A program made the translations under genes and the position numbers. A stretch of DNA of 64,000 bases, from contig NZ_PCPG01000001.1 of the NCBI RefSeq assembly GCF_002979655.1, forward strand, positions 806,001 to 870,000, given 5' to 3'. Positions 18,350 to 27,577 of the stretch are shown piece by piece. Position 1 is the first letter of the stretch. Every line of letters starts with the position of its first letter. This DNA is from Microbacterium sp. MYb45. Its GTDB lineage: Bacteria > Actinomycetota > Actinomycetes > Actinomycetales > Microbacteriaceae. A model generated the notes under the pieces. That model was given only the letters and a program-made list of their open reading frames with translations. It was not told the DNA's origin and made no database searches.

Positions 18350-18927
18350 GGTCGTTGCTGGCCACTCGCGGCGAGCTGTGTCGACAGTACGGCGACTGCG
18401 ATCGTGGCTCCCCAGGCGTGTGCCCGCTCGAGCTCACCGGGGAGGAGATGGCTGTCCTTGTCGACCAGGAAGCTCTCGGGGCGGACCAGCTCCCGCCTTC
18501 CCGTCTTCTGAAGTCGCTTCGCGATCGCGGCCGCTGCCGACCCTGTGAAGATCCTCGGCATGTCGACGCGCGTGTCGAACGCGGCGTATCCGAAGGTCGC
18601 CGTGGGGCCGGTCTCGATCCACTCCCGGATCCCCGTCTCCTGGCTGCCGTGCTCGAGCACCAGGTGCTTGCCGGGGTCTCTGGCCCAGATCTCCGCTTCT
18701 CGCCGCGAGGCGGGTCTGCTCAACGAATGGGCATGAGTGGGCGCTCCGACCACCAGAACCTGGTGGTGCCCCGCGGGCTTCGCCTGTCGCACGTCGACGA
18801 GTCCGGCGGAGAGATGCTCCTGCATGCCGTCGGCGATCGCCTCGGCCACGCGGCGGGTGTTGCCGAAGAACGACTCGAAGACGATCTCCGCGTTCGGGGC
18901 ACGATTCGGCACGGGTTCCGTCATCAT
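18346..18927 (-). CDS. Flavodoxin-domain protein
   Basis: The 193-aa protein begins with the FMN phosphate-binding pattern FESFFGNTRRVAEAIADGM and has LVVGAPTHAHSLSRP as second flavin contact. It therefore resembles flavodoxin-like oxidoreductase domains and probably carries FMN for electron transfer in the cytoplasm. Its ATGATG start overlaps the stop of the 39-residue gene upstream, and its stop overlaps the MBL nuclease start, so three genes are tightly coupled. Confidence 0.88.
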   Translation of the reverse strand: MMTEPVPNRAPNAEIVFESFFGNTRRVAEAIADGMQEHLSAGLVDVRQAKPAGHHQVLVVGAPTHAHSLSRPASRREAEIWARDPGKHLVLEHGSQETGIREWIETGPTATFGYAAFDTRVDMPRIFTGSAAAAIAKRLQKTGRRELVRPESFLVDKDSHLLPGELERAHAWGATIAVAVLSTQLAASGQQRP

Positions 18928-19043
18928 GGTCGTGGTCCCGCCTGCATGAGATCACTGATGTCGATCGGCTGCGTCGGTGGGAGATGAAGGTCAGCTGGTC
19001 CGATGGTGAGTGGACGTGACTGCGCGAAGGTCGAGTCGGCCAT
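18924..19043 (-). CDS. 39-residue microprotein at the head of the stress operon
   Basis: An ATG at 19043 preceded by the strong ribosome site AAAGGAG opens a 39-codon frame whose TGA overlaps the flavodoxin start (ATGA). The peptide starts MADSTFAQSRPLTIG and contains the proline-rich stretch DLHLPPTQPIDISDL; it has no membrane segment or cysteine. A box of the dormancy type lies 67 bases upstream. The good ribosome site, exact four-base coupling and box make it a real gene rather than chance. Function is unknown; a partner-binding peptide or a translational coupler for the flavodoxin are both possible. Confidence 0.75.
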   Translation of the reverse strand: MADSTFAQSRPLTIGPADLHLPPTQPIDISDLMQAGPRP

Positions 19044-19110
19044 GATGCTCCTTTGTCGGCGGCGAGGTCCCCCGATACGGGGAGCTTCCCTGGCGCCGGC
19101 GGCGCGGCGA

Positions 19111-19124
19111 GGGTCGAACGTCCC
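19111..19124 (-). promoter_or_regulatory. Dormancy-type box upstream of the microprotein operon
   Basis: The minus strand reads GGGACGTTCGACCC, the best consensus match in the window, 67 bases before the microprotein start. It would control microprotein, flavodoxin, nuclease and possibly the tandem USP. Confidence 0.72.
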
Positions 19125-19133
19125 GTGGAACGC

Positions 19134-19802
19134 TCACGACCGATCGGAGCGATCCCCTGTCGCTCGAGCGGAGAAGCGCTCTGCGGCGCCGTAGACAGCC
19201 GCTTGTGTCCGTCGCTGCATGCCGAGTTTCGCGAGCAGCGCCGAGACGTAGTTCTTGACGGTCTTCTCGGCGAGACCGAGATGCTCGCCGATCTGACGGT
19301 TCGTCAGCCCTTCCGCTATGAGCCGCAGGATCTGGCGCTCCCGCAGACTCAAGGGCATGTCGGCGGCAGGAGGGGCGGACGCTCGTGACGCGAGCCGGGC
19401 ACGGACGCGCTCAGCGACTGCGGGGGGCGTCAGATCCTCTCCGTTCGCGACCCGGCGAATCGAGTCGACGAGCGAGGATCCACGAATCGTCTTCAACACA
19501 TATCCCGAGGCGCCGGCGACCACAGAGGCGGCGCTCGCAGTGTCGTCGTCGAATGCGGTGAGCATGAGGCACCGGATGCCGGGGTGTTCCGATCGGATGC
19601 TGCGACAGAGGTCGACCCCGCTCCCGTCCGGGAGCCGTACGTCGAGGACGACGATGTCCGGCACGGTCGCGGCCACGCGCCCGAGAGTTCCGCGGACCGA
19701 ACCAGATTCTCCGACGACTTCGAGCCCGTGCTCGGCGTCCAGGATCTGCGAGATCCCACGACGGACCACGCTGTGGTCGTCGACGAGGAACACCCGGATC
19801 AT
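19134..19802 (-). CDS. DosR/NarL-like response regulator
   Basis: The 222-aa protein has a receiver domain (DD at the start of FLVDDHSVVRRG, phospho-Asp in IVVLDVRLPDGSG, Lys in GYVLKTIRG) and a LuxR helix-turn-helix (LSLRERQILRLIAEGLTNRQI, then LAEKTVKNYVSALLAKLGM). The helix with KTVKNYVSxLLxKLG is the DosR recognition type. The start at ATG 19802 overlaps the stop of the sensor kinase by four bases, so the pair is an operon. It is the leading candidate for the protein that binds the GGGACSTTCGACYC boxes in this region. Confidence 0.94.
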   Translation of the reverse strand: MIRVFLVDDHSVVRRGISQILDAEHGLEVVGESGSVRGTLGRVAATVPDIVVLDVRLPDGSGVDLCRSIRSEHPGIRCLMLTAFDDDTASAASVVAGASGYVLKTIRGSSLVDSIRRVANGEDLTPPAVAERVRARLASRASAPPAADMPLSLRERQILRLIAEGLTNRQIGEHLGLAEKTVKNYVSALLAKLGMQRRTQAAVYGAAERFSARATGDRSDRS

Positions 19803-21505
19803 CGGGCCTCCGTCGAATCCGCCGGCAGCGGTGCCCGCCAATGCACCCGCGTGCCGCCCGTGTCTCGAACCCCGATACTGCACGTGCCGAGGTGAGCACG
19901 CGCGCGCATCTCGAGATTCGCCGTGCCGCTGACACGCGCCGGATTCTCGGGTATACCGATCCCGTCATCATCGACATCGACGGTCACATGGGATGCCGTG
20001 ACGGAGACGCTGACCTCCGATGTCGTGGCCCGCGCGTGACGCGCGATGTTGCTGAGCGACTCGCGCACGACGGCGATGACATCCTCAGCGAGCACGCCTG
20101 TGACGAGCAGATCGACGGGTCCGGCGAATACGACCCGCGGCGCACTCTGCAGGATCGGCGTGAACTCGCTCACCACACCCAGCAGACGATGACGGACCGA
20201 CTCGGCATCCGCAGCCTGGAGGGCGAAGATCGCCGTGCGGAAATCGGAGATGGCCGCATCGATGTCTCCGGCGTGAGCGGAGAGGGTCGCGGCGTGCGCG
20301 GGCAGGGCGGCGGCCAGGGCCTGCAAGCCGAGCCCCGTTCCGAAGAGCCGCTGTATGACTTTGTCATGAAGGTCGCGCGCGATGCGCGAACGGTCCTCGA
20401 TCAGATCCAGCCGCTGACGGTCGGCGCGAGCCTGAGCCAGCGCGACAGCGAGGCCGGCCTGCGCGGCGAACTCGGAGAGCATCGACAGGTCTTCGGGAGA
20501 GAACCGCGGTCCTTTCGCGTTACGCACCACGCACAGGACTCCTGCGGGCGCGCCCGCGACCAGAAGGGGCACAGCGATCGTCGCCCCTCCTGAGACATGC
20601 GAGTCGAAGGACGGAGACTCGGCCGGGTCGGCATTGGAGACGACGCTTGCCCCGCTCATCGCGCGTGCGATCAAGGAGTCGCCGTCGGGGACATCCGTCC
20701 CCTGGATCTTCTCGGCGCCGAGCCCCCGAGCAGTCGTCACCCGGCTGCGCCCGCCACCGGGCCCCGGAGCCACGAACAGCACCAGATCGGCATCGATCAC
20801 CGCGGCGACCTTCTCTGCGACCACACCGAAGACATCGCCGGAATCCGGGGCGAGCAGGGCCGCGGAGATCTCTGCGAGGGCGCGGCTCAGTCGCTGAAGC
20901 CGCTGCGACTCCTCGTAGCGGCGGGCGTTGTCGATCGCGATCCCGGCCGTCGTCGCGAGCGCGAGCACCAGCTCCTCGTCCTCATCGGTGAACTCACCGC
21001 CGACGCGATTGGTGAGGTACAGATTCCCGTAGATCTCGCCACGCACCCGGATCGGCACCCCGAGAAAAGTGCGCATCGCCGGGTGATGTGCGGGAAAGCC
21101 CACCGATCGCGGATCCGTGCCGAGGTCTTCCAACCGGATCGGATGCTCGCTCTCGATGACCGCGCCCAGAATGCCGCGCCCCTCCGGGAGATGATCCATC
21201 ATCACGGCGACCTCGTGCGGCATCCCCACGTGGATGAACTGCTCCAGTCGCCCTGCGCGATCGATCACACCGAGCGCACCGTACTGCGCGTCCACCAGGG
21301 TCAGAGCCGCTTCGGCGATGTGGCGGAGCACCTGTTCGAGCTCGAGGTCCTCCACGACGATCTGACTCGCGCGCAGCAGGCTGCGCAATCGCCCCTGGGC
21401 GGTGAGTACCCGTTGAGCGCGCTCGACCAGCTCACCGATCGTGCTCTCCAGCTCGGAGCGGCGCTGGTCAGGGAACTGAAGAGATTCGTCGTCCATCACC
21501 CCCAC
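19799..21505 (-). CDS. DosS/DevS-like GAF-domain sensor histidine kinase
   Basis: This soluble kinase of 568 aa has GAF-A (about 55-198), GAF-B (about 220-360), HisKA_3 with phospho-acceptor His380 in RIARDLHDKVIQRLF, and a HATPase with DDGIGIP. GAF-A keeps HHPAMRTFLGVP; His141 aligns with the haem-ligand His149 of M. tuberculosis DosS, so haem-based sensing of O2, NO or CO is likely. It is transcribed with the response regulator downstream and divergently from the USP at 21624, with a regulatory box in the gap. Haem binding is inferred from the conserved motif. Confidence 0.94.
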   Translation of the reverse strand: MGVMDDESLQFPDQRRSELESTIGELVERAQRVLTAQGRLRSLLRASQIVVEDLELEQVLRHIAEAALTLVDAQYGALGVIDRAGRLEQFIHVGMPHEVAVMMDHLPEGRGILGAVIESEHPIRLEDLGTDPRSVGFPAHHPAMRTFLGVPIRVRGEIYGNLYLTNRVGGEFTDEDEELVLALATTAGIAIDNARRYEESQRLQRLSRALAEISAALLAPDSGDVFGVVAEKVAAVIDADLVLFVAPGPGGGRSRVTTARGLGAEKIQGTDVPDGDSLIARAMSGASVVSNADPAESPSFDSHVSGGATIAVPLLVAGAPAGVLCVVRNAKGPRFSPEDLSMLSEFAAQAGLAVALAQARADRQRLDLIEDRSRIARDLHDKVIQRLFGTGLGLQALAAALPAHAATLSAHAGDIDAAISDFRTAIFALQAADAESVRHRLLGVVSEFTPILQSAPRVVFAGPVDLLVTGVLAEDVIAVVRESLSNIARHARATTSEVSVSVTASHVTVDVDDDGIGIPENPARVSGTANLEMRARAHLGTCSIGVRDTGGTRVHWRAPLPADSTEAR

Positions 21506-21550
21506 TTTCCGCGGCAGTTGTTGCTGACACTACTCCCGAACGCGGCGCGC

Positions 21551-21564
21551 AGGACCTTCGACTC
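21551..21564 (+). promoter_or_regulatory. Dormancy-type box between dosS-like gene and USP
   Basis: AGGACCTTCGACTC differs from the box consensus at the first base only. It lies 59 bases before the USP start at 21624 and 45 bases upstream of the kinase start on the other strand, so it could serve either or both. Confidence 0.6.
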
Positions 21565-21623
21565 TTCTAACGTGAGGTCCCCCGTCGGACGATGAGTTTC
21601 CACCGGAGAGAGGGCGGCACCGA

Positions 21624-22382
21624 ATGCCTGCGCGATATGTCCTGGGGCTCAAACGAAACAGCGCCGAGGAGGCTGCGACCGCGTGGGCGGAATCGCATGC
21701 TTCGGCCGCGGGCGTCCCACTCGTCCGAGTGCATGTGTCGTCCAAGAGGGATGCCGTCGCCGCCCGATCCGACCCGCCGACATCGACAGACGTCGTGCTC
21801 CCCCCGGGTCCGGTGCCGCAAGCGCTGGCCGGTATCGTGGAGGACGATGACGTTCTCGTGATCGGCACGGGAAAGACGGGATTCATCCACGGCCGCGTGT
21901 TCGGCACGATGGCGTTTCGCATCGCTTCGTCGGTGCGGTGCACCGTCGCCGTCATACCGCAGGTCGATCTGCGCTTCCGGTCGGGGATCATCGCCGGGGT
22001 CAAAGACGACGACCTGCTCGAGCGCATCGTCCAAGCCGCGTCAGCCGAAGCCGTCCAGAGCGGGGAGCCCTTGCAGATCCTCCACTCGTCCTTCGCCGGG
22101 ATCGTTCCGGCTCCCGTGGAGACCGCGGGATCCGCGATCGAGCAGGCGGCTTCCCTTGTGAGCCGTCTGGCGCCGCGGGCCATGCGGGGAACACGCGAGA
22201 CGGCGCGTCCACCCGCGGAAGCACTGCTCGATGCATCGAGGAACGCGGCGCTGATCGTGATCGGCGCAGGCCATGTCCACGACGGGGAACGTTCCGTCGG
22301 CCCCGTCGTCCAGGACATCCTGGTGAACATCAACGCGCCGGTCCTCATCGTGCCCGCACGCCCGGCCGACCCCACAGCGTGA
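21624..22382 (+). CDS. Divergent tandem universal stress protein
   Basis: The 252-aa protein has two Usp-like halves. Each ends in the usual strand (VAVIPQ and VLIVPA), but the ATP-binding glycine patterns are altered (IGTGKTGFIHGRVFG and IGAGHVHDGERSVG), so ATP binding may be lost. It starts at ATG 21624, 59 bases after a dormancy-type box, and is followed by a second USP and an orphan regulator on the same strand. Confidence 0.82.
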   Translation: MPARYVLGLKRNSAEEAATAWAESHASAAGVPLVRVHVSSKRDAVAARSDPPTSTDVVLPPGPVPQALAGIVEDDDVLVIGTGKTGFIHGRVFGTMAFRIASSVRCTVAVIPQVDLRFRSGIIAGVKDDDLLERIVQAASAEAVQSGEPLQILHSSFAGIVPAPVETAGSAIEQAASLVSRLAPRAMRGTRETARPPAEALLDASRNAALIVIGAGHVHDGERSVGPVVQDILVNINAPVLIVPARPADPTA

Positions 22383-22398
22383 ATCCGGACGACCGCGC

Positions 22399-22412
22399 GG
22401 GACGTTCGACTC
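22399..22412 (+). promoter_or_regulatory. Dormancy-type box upstream of a single-domain USP
   Basis: GGGACGTTCGACTC matches the consensus fully, 34 bases upstream of the ATG at 22447. The spacing equals that of the related USP at 28390. Confidence 0.7.
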
Positions 22413-22446
22413 TGTGCCATTCTGCGTGGGCGAGCAGCATGGGCGG

Positions 22447-22911
22447 ATGACACCTGACACCGAACACCTCCCCATCGTCGTCGGGGTCGATGGATCTTCG
22501 GCATCCGTCGAAGCGCTGACCTTCGGCGCGCGACTCGCTGCCGCACTCGACACCCCCCTCGTCGCCGTCACGACCTGGACGTATCCCGTGATGGTCGATC
22601 CTTTCGACCCGGGCACGGAGTGGTCCCCGAAGAGGGAGGCCGAAACGTGTCTCGCCGACGCCGTGCTCGAAGCCTTCCAAGGGTCGCCACCGGAACGATT
22701 GACCCGCACGGTCCTACCGGGCCGGGCCGCGGAGGTGCTGATCGAGCAGAGCGAGCACGCCTCGATGCTCGTCGTCGGCAGTCGAGGCCATGGCGGCTTC
22801 GCCGGGCTGCTGCTCGGCTCGGTCAGCGCGGCGTGTGCTGCGCACGCCCACTGTCCGACGCTCGTCATCCACGCCCCCACGCAACGGCCCGTGCCCGCTC
22901 CCGCGCCGTGA
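22447..22911 (+). CDS. Universal stress protein, single UspA domain
   Basis: The 154-aa protein keeps VVGVDGSSAS at the N-terminus and the ATP-binding run GSRGHGGFAGLLLGSVS. The start at 22447 is chosen because an earlier in-frame ATG at 22414 would sit two bases from the regulatory box. It is a close paralogue of the USP at 28390: both share TEWSP/IEWSP, SMLV and the SAACAxHAHCP segment, which points to duplication within the regulon. Confidence 0.93.
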   Translation: MTPDTEHLPIVVGVDGSSASVEALTFGARLAAALDTPLVAVTTWTYPVMVDPFDPGTEWSPKREAETCLADAVLEAFQGSPPERLTRTVLPGRAAEVLIEQSEHASMLVVGSRGHGGFAGLLLGSVSAACAAHAHCPTLVIHAPTQRPVPAPAP

Positions 22912-22953
22912 CCCCGCCGATGCTCGCCGTCGGCCGCGCCTGTACTGTGTAAT

Positions 22954-22975
22954 CCACGCGCAGGCGTGCGCGTGG
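22954..22975. promoter_or_regulatory. Inverted repeat in the leader of the orphan response regulator
   Basis: CCACGCGC and GCGCGTGG form an 8-bp stem around loop AGGCGT. It lies 42 bases after the USP stop and 36 bases before the regulator start at 23012. It could be a weak terminator for the USP or an operator/leader hairpin for the regulator; no T-run follows. Confidence 0.45.
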
Positions 22976-23011
22976 CTCTGTCCCGCTGACCGACAGCGAA
23001 GAGAGGGACGA

Positions 23012-23671
23012 ATGCACCGAGTGTTCCTGGTCGACGACCATGAAGTGGTGCGCCGCGGCATCGCGGGAATCCTCGCGCTCGACCCCGAGCTGACGGTGGT
23101 CGGGGAAGCCACGACCTACAGCGAGGCTGTCGTCCGGATCGCCGAGACGCTCCCGGACGTCGCTGTCCTGGACGTGCATCTCCCCGACGGCAGTGGAATC
23201 GACCTGTGTCGTCAGATCCGCCAATCCCATCCGAGCGTGCGCTGCCTGATCCTGACGGCATTCGACGATGACGACGCGCTCGTCGCTGCTGTCATCGGCG
23301 ATGCGGCCGGCTACCTGCTGAAGACGCTGCACACCGACGAGCTCGTCCGTTCTGTGCGTGATGTCGCCTCAGGGAGGTCTCTCCTGAATCCTTCGATGGT
23401 GCGGCAGGTCGCCCATCGAGTGCGCGATGCCCGCGCCGAGGACCCTCGGTACGGATCGTTGAACCTCCGTGAGAAGCAGACGCTCGCACTGATCGCCGAG
23501 GGGCTGACCAACAGCCAGATCGGCGCTCGTCTGGGACTCGCGGAGAAGACCGTGAAGAACTACGTCTCCTCCGTGCTCAGCAAGCTGGGTCTCGAACGCC
23601 GCACACAGGCAGCCGTGCTCGAGACGGAGCGGATGGCCCGACTCGGCTCACCGGGGGCGCCGTCCGTGTGA
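23012..23671 (+). CDS. Orphan DosR/NarL-like response regulator
   Basis: The 219-aa regulator resembles the one at 19134 over its whole length: receiver with VDDHEVVRRGIAG, phospho-Asp in VAVLDVHLPDGSG and Lys in YLLKTLHTD, then a LuxR domain with LTNSQIGARLGLAEKTVKNYV. No kinase gene is adjacent, so it may be phosphorylated by the DosS-like kinase 1.5 kb away, as a second DosR-type output. ATG 23012 follows GAGAGGGACGA. Its stop is five bases from the convergent BON gene. Confidence 0.93.
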   Translation: MHRVFLVDDHEVVRRGIAGILALDPELTVVGEATTYSEAVVRIAETLPDVAVLDVHLPDGSGIDLCRQIRQSHPSVRCLILTAFDDDDALVAAVIGDAAGYLLKTLHTDELVRSVRDVASGRSLLNPSMVRQVAHRVRDARAEDPRYGSLNLREKQTLALIAEGLTNSQIGARLGLAEKTVKNYVSSVLSKLGLERRTQAAVLETERMARLGSPGAPSV

Positions 23672-23676
23672 CCGCA

Positions 23677-24345
23677 TCAATAGGGATGAACGACGATGCG
23701 GTTGTCGACCTCCGTCACGTGCGGCGAGGCCCACGCCGCCTCAGCGGCCTGATTCTTCTCCGCCCATGATCGGACGGTTCCGGTGAGCGTGACGGAAGTG
23801 CCGGACACGACGACCTCTATCGTGTGCGCGTCGACCAGTGCGTTGCGCCTGATCGCTCCGCGGATCCGCTCTTCTGCGTCCGCCGCCGAGGGCCGCGCAG
23901 TCAGGGTGATCATGCTGTTCACGGTTCGCACGCCGGTCAGGTGCTGTACCGCCCGCTTCGCCGCACGACGCTCGTGGTCCCAGTCCACCTCCCCCATCAG
24001 GGTCACGTCGCCGCCGTCGATCACTGCCTTCACGCCGGGAGGAACATCGGCGGCAGCACGGAGCGCGTGCTCCACCTCCTCCGCCACCGCCGTGTCTGTC
24101 ATGGATTCCTCGAGCGACGATGGGACGCTGAGGCGATCGACGACGGCGTTGACGCCGCGGACACGAAGGGCTGCGTGACGCGCCGCGAGGCGCTCGGAAT
24201 AGCTGTCGACCTCACCGGAGAGTGCGACGGTGCCGTCTTCGACCGCGACACCGATCCCGGCGTCATCGACATCGGGGGTCCATTCCAGCTCGAGTTGGAC
24301 GGCTCGTTGCAGGTCGCCGTCGTCGGTGTGCGTGGTAGATGTCAT
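23677..24345 (-). CDS. Triple BON-domain protein
   Basis: The 222-aa protein contains three BON repeats (about 12-78, 83-150 and 155-222), recognisable by GTVALSGEVDSYSERLAA, GDVTLMGEVDWDHERRAA and TSVTLTGTVRSWAEKNQA. There is no signal peptide or lipobox, so it is probably cytoplasmic, unlike OsmY-type proteins. GAAGGAG precedes ATG 24345. It begins five bases after the phosphoketolase stop, so the two form an operon. It is a paralogue of the protein at 27571. BON domains bind membranes or surfaces; the exact role is unknown. Confidence 0.9.
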   Translation of the reverse strand: MTSTTHTDDGDLQRAVQLELEWTPDVDDAGIGVAVEDGTVALSGEVDSYSERLAARHAALRVRGVNAVVDRLSVPSSLEESMTDTAVAEEVEHALRAAADVPPGVKAVIDGGDVTLMGEVDWDHERRAAKRAVQHLTGVRTVNSMITLTARPSAADAEERIRGAIRRNALVDAHTIEVVVSGTSVTLTGTVRSWAEKNQAAEAAWASPHVTEVDNRIVVHPY

Positions 24346-24349
24346 GGTG

Positions 24350-26836
24350 CTACTCCTTCTGGTCGAGGTGCTCATCGTTCAGGGACGGTCCTGCGCTCGC
24401 GCGGTGGTCGCCCCGCCGGGAGTGCGCGCGGCTCCAGGTCCACCCCGCGATCTCGGGCGCATCCTCACCGTGCGCACGCGTGTACGCTCGCGCACGGAGG
24501 CGCGCATCCTGCATCTCCTGCCGCAGCCCCGCTTGTGCGGATGCGAGGCCCGGCACCCGATCGATGACATCGATGACGAGGTGGAATCGGTCGATGTCGT
24601 TCATCATGACCATGTCGAACGGGGTCGTCGTGGTGCCTTCCTCGATGTACCCGCGCACGTGGAGGTTGTCGTGTCCGTGTCGCCGGTAAGTGAGGCGATG
24701 GATCAGCCACGGATAGCCGTGGTACGCGAAGATCACCGGCCTGTCCTCGGTGAAGACGGCGTCGTACTCGCGGTCGCTGAGGCCATGCGGATGCTCCCCC
24801 TCGCTCTGGAGCCTCATCAAGTCGACGACGTTCACGACGCGCACCTTCAGCCGGGGCATGTGCTCGTGAATGAGGGCTGCCGCCGCGAGGACTTCCAACG
24901 TCGGAACGTCGCCCGCAGCGGCGAGGACGACATCCGGCTCCTCACCTGCGCGCTCGCTCCCCGCCCATTCGAGAATCCCCAGGCCCCGGGTGCAGTGTTC
25001 GACGGCCTCTCGCATCGTCAACCAGTTCGGAGCCGGTTGCTTCCCCGCCACGACGACGTTGATGTAGTCCACGGAACGCAGACAATGGTCGTAGGTCGAC
25101 AGCAGAGTGTTCGCATCGAACGGGAGGTAGACGCGCACCACGTCGGCCTTCTTGTTCACGACGTGGTCGATGAAACCCGGGTCCTGGTGCGACAACCCGT
25201 TGTGATCCTGACGCCAGACGTGGGAGCTGAGAAGGTAGTTCAGTGAGGCGATGGGACGCCGCCAAGCGATGCCTCGAGAGGTCTTCAACCACTTGGCGTG
25301 TTGATTGAACATCGAGTCCACGATGTGCACGAACGCCTCATAGGAGTTGAAGACCCCGTGGCGTCCGGTCAGAAGATAGCCTTCCAGCCACCCCTGGCAT
25401 TGGTGCTCGCTGAGCATCTCGACGACTCGTCCGGTCCTGGCGAGGTGGTTGTCCTCATCGATCGGCCATACCGCGGCGTTCCATTGTTTGTCCGTGACCT
25501 CGAAGACGGCATCGAGACGGTTGGATGCGGTTTCGTCGGGGCCGAAGATGCGGAAGTCCTTCGGATTCGCCGCGATCACATCCCGCAACCAGGTTCCGAG
25601 CACGCGAGTCGCCTCGCTGACGGACCCTCCCGGAGACGGGACGTCGACGGCATAGTCGCGGAAGTCGGGGAGCACCAGATCCTTCCGCAGCAGTCCGCCG
25701 TTCGCCACGGGGTTGGCGCTCATCCGGGCATCGCCCTCCGGCGCGAGCGCGGTCACCGAGTCCCGCACTCCACCGTCATCATCGAACAGCTCCTCCGGCC
25801 GGTATGACCGCATCCAATGCTCGAGCAGCCGCGTGTGCGCTTCGGTGTCGCGAGCGTCGCGGAGCGGCACCTGGTGCGAACGCCAGTTGTCCTCTGCCGG
25901 GTGGCCATCGATCTCCTTCGGGCAGGTCCACCCTTTCGGCGTACGCAGGATGATCATCGGCCATGCCGGACGCGTGCGGAGCGCACCTGACGCCGCATCA
26001 GCTTTGATCTGCGCGATCTGGTTGAGCACCTCATCCAGGGTGTGTGCGAATCGCCGGTGAACCTCGATCGGGTCCTCGCCGTCGAAACCTCCGGAGACGA
26101 GGTGAGGAGTATGCCCGTAGCCCCGCATGAGCTGGAGCAGCTCTTCCTCGGGGATGCGCGCGAGCACCGTCGGATTCGCGATCTTGTAGCCGTTCAGGTG
26201 CAGGATCGGCAGTACCACTCCGTCGTGCAGAGGATCGAGGAACTTGTTCGAGTGCCACCCGGTTGCCAGCGGTCCGGTCTCGGCTTCGCCGTCCCCGACG
26301 ACCGCGGCGACGAGAAGATCCGGGTTGTCGAACGCTGCGCCGTACGCGTGGGAGAGGGAATAGCCGAGCTCGCCGCCCTCGTGGATCGACCCCGGTGTCT
26401 GCGGAGCCACATGGCTGGGTATCCCTCCGGGGAACGAGAACTGCCGGAACAGTTCTCGGACGCCGTCCTCGGTGCGTTCGATCGCGTCGTACACCTCGCT
26501 GTACGTGCCGTCGAGATAGGCGTTGGCGACCATACCGGGACCACCATGCCCGGGTCCCGCGACGAAGAGGACGTCGAGCGACCGCTCCCGGATCACGCGG
26601 TTTAAGTGGGCGTACATGAAGTTCAGGCCAGGGGTGGTCCCCCAGTGCCCCAGAAGACGGGGCTTGATGTGATCACGCGTGAGTGGCTCGCGCAGCAGAG
26701 GGTTGTCCAGCAGGTAGATCTGCCCGACCGAGAGATAGTTCGCCGCACGCCACCAGGCATTCACCGTCTCGAGCTTCGCGTGTGACAGTTCCCGCACCTC
26801 GGTGCTCGGCCAGCTCGTCGTCCCGGGCGATATCAT
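24350..26836 (-). CDS. xfp: Phosphoketolase (xylulose/fructose 6-phosphate)
   Basis: This thiamine-diphosphate enzyme splits xylulose 5-phosphate (and often fructose 6-phosphate) with phosphate into acetyl phosphate and a shorter sugar phosphate. The 828 aa match the family size. Seen are [33 protein letters not shown], the ThDP motif [13 protein letters not shown] and a late [20 protein letters not shown] 26836 follows AAAGGAAG. A dormancy-type box lies 66 bases upstream, so acetyl phosphate and ATP formation from sugars under low oxygen is the likely role. The BON gene is co-transcribed downstream. Confidence 0.96.
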   Translation of the reverse strand: MISPGTTSWPSTEVRELSHAKLETVNAWWRAANYLSVGQIYLLDNPLLREPLTRDHIKPRLLGHWGTTPGLNFMYAHLNRVIRERSLDVLFVAGPGHGGPGMVANAYLDGTYSEVYDAIERTEDGVRELFRQFSFPGGIPSHVAPQTPGSIHEGGELGYSLSHAYGAAFDNPDLLVAAVVGDGEAETGPLATGWHSNKFLDPLHDGVVLPILHLNGYKIANPTVLARIPEEELLQLMRGYGHTPHLVSGGFDGEDPIEVHRRFAHTLDEVLNQIAQIKADAASGALRTRPAWPMIILRTPKGWTCPKEIDGHPAEDNWRSHQVPLRDARDTEAHTRLLEHWMRSYRPEELFDDDGGVRDSVTALAPEGDARMSANPVANGGLLRKDLVLPDFRDYAVDVPSPGGSVSEATRVLGTWLRDVIAANPKDFRIFGPDETASNRLDAVFEVTDKQWNAAVWPIDEDNHLARTGRVVEMLSEHQCQGWLEGYLLTGRHGVFNSYEAFVHIVDSMFNQHAKWLKTSRGIAWRRPIASLNYLLSSHVWRQDHNGLSHQDPGFIDHVVNKKADVVRVYLPFDANTLLSTYDHCLRSVDYINVVVAGKQPAPNWLTMREAVEHCTRGLGILEWAGSERAGEEPDVVLAAAGDVPTLEVLAAAALIHEHMPRLKVRVVNVVDLMRLQSEGEHPHGLSDREYDAVFTEDRPVIFAYHGYPWLIHRLTYRRHGHDNLHVRGYIEEGTTTTPFDMVMMNDIDRFHLVIDVIDRVPGLASAQAGLRQEMQDARLRARAYTRAHGEDAPEIAGWTWSRAHSRRGDHRASAGPSLNDEHLDQKE

Positions 26837-26902
26837 CGCGCTTCCTTTCGGGGAGGGGTTCTCGTCATGAGCCGACCTCACACCCGTGTGCGTGACATCT
26901 CA

Positions 26903-26916
26903 GTGCCGAAGGTCCT
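26903..26916 (-). promoter_or_regulatory. Dormancy-type box upstream of the phosphoketolase gene
   Basis: The minus strand reads AGGACCTTCGGCAC. The first half is conserved and the second degenerate. It lies 66 bases before the start at 26836, the same distance as for adhP and the microprotein operon. Confidence 0.55.
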
Positions 26917-26967
26917 CCCGGGTCAGGAGAGGGGTCGCCGTAGCCTCACCTCGGTCGGAGGGGCGGT

Positions 26968-26981
26968 GGGACCTTCGACTC
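26968..26981 (+). promoter_or_regulatory. Dormancy-type box in the gap before the FMN-binding protein
   Basis: GGGACCTTCGACTC is a full consensus match. It lies 137 bases before the start at 27119, further than in the other units, so a longer leader is expected. The 283-bp gap between phosphoketolase and this gene holds this box, the one at 26903 and nothing else recognisable. Confidence 0.68.
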
Positions 26982-27118
26982 TGATCGTGGAGTCGTCGGC
27001 GCGCGCACGATGTCACCATGTCCGCATCGAGGAACCCGCGAGTCCACGGAAGCGTGGCCTCTCCAGGTTCGCGACGGAACCCGGATCAGAGGCGACACAC
27101 ATCTGGAGGTGGCTCACC

Positions 27119-27577
27119 ATGGAGGAGATCGAGCGTCCACCGACGCGAATGCTGACGCAGGACGAATGCTGGGAACGCCTGGCCGGGGCTCCCTACGGTC
27201 GTATCGCTGCCGCAGCGGCGGGGCAGGTGGACATCTTCCCCGTCAACCACCGGGTCGACGGACACGTCATCGTCTTCAGGACCTCGGCGGGGACGAAGCT
27301 CCTGGAGCTGACGATCCACAGCGGCATCGCCTTCGAGGTCGACGGTTTCGATGCCGAGGAAGCGTTCAGCGTGGTCGTGAAAGGTTCCGCGGAGGAGTTC
27401 GACCGAGACGGCGATGTGCTCGCCGCTGAGCGCCTCGGAGTCCGTCCCTGGGCGCCCGAGGAGAAGGATCGCTGGGTGCGCATCCTGCCCGACTCCGTCG
27501 ACGGCCGAGCGTTCACCCTCGCAACCTCGGAATCCTCTCCCGGCGCGGCCGGAAAGACAGCACGACTCCCTCAGTAG
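27119..27577 (+). CDS. Pyridoxamine 5'-phosphate oxidase-fold FMN-binding protein
   Basis: The 152-aa protein has the split-barrel pattern of actinobacterial PNPOx-like proteins: LAGAPYGRIAAAAAGQVDIF, NHRVDGHVIVFRTSAGTKL and SGIAFEVDGFD. Such proteins bind FMN or F420 and mostly have unknown substrates; several lie in mycobacterial DosR regulons. The start is ATG 27119, since the frame before it is not conserved-looking and GGAGG precedes at about nine bases. Its end overlaps the convergent BON gene by seven bases. Confidence 0.88.
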   Translation: MEEIERPPTRMLTQDECWERLAGAPYGRIAAAAAGQVDIFPVNHRVDGHVIVFRTSAGTKLLELTIHSGIAFEVDGFDAEEAFSVVVKGSAEEFDRDGDVLAAERLGVRPWAPEEKDRWVRILPDSVDGRAFTLATSESSPGAAGKTARLPQ

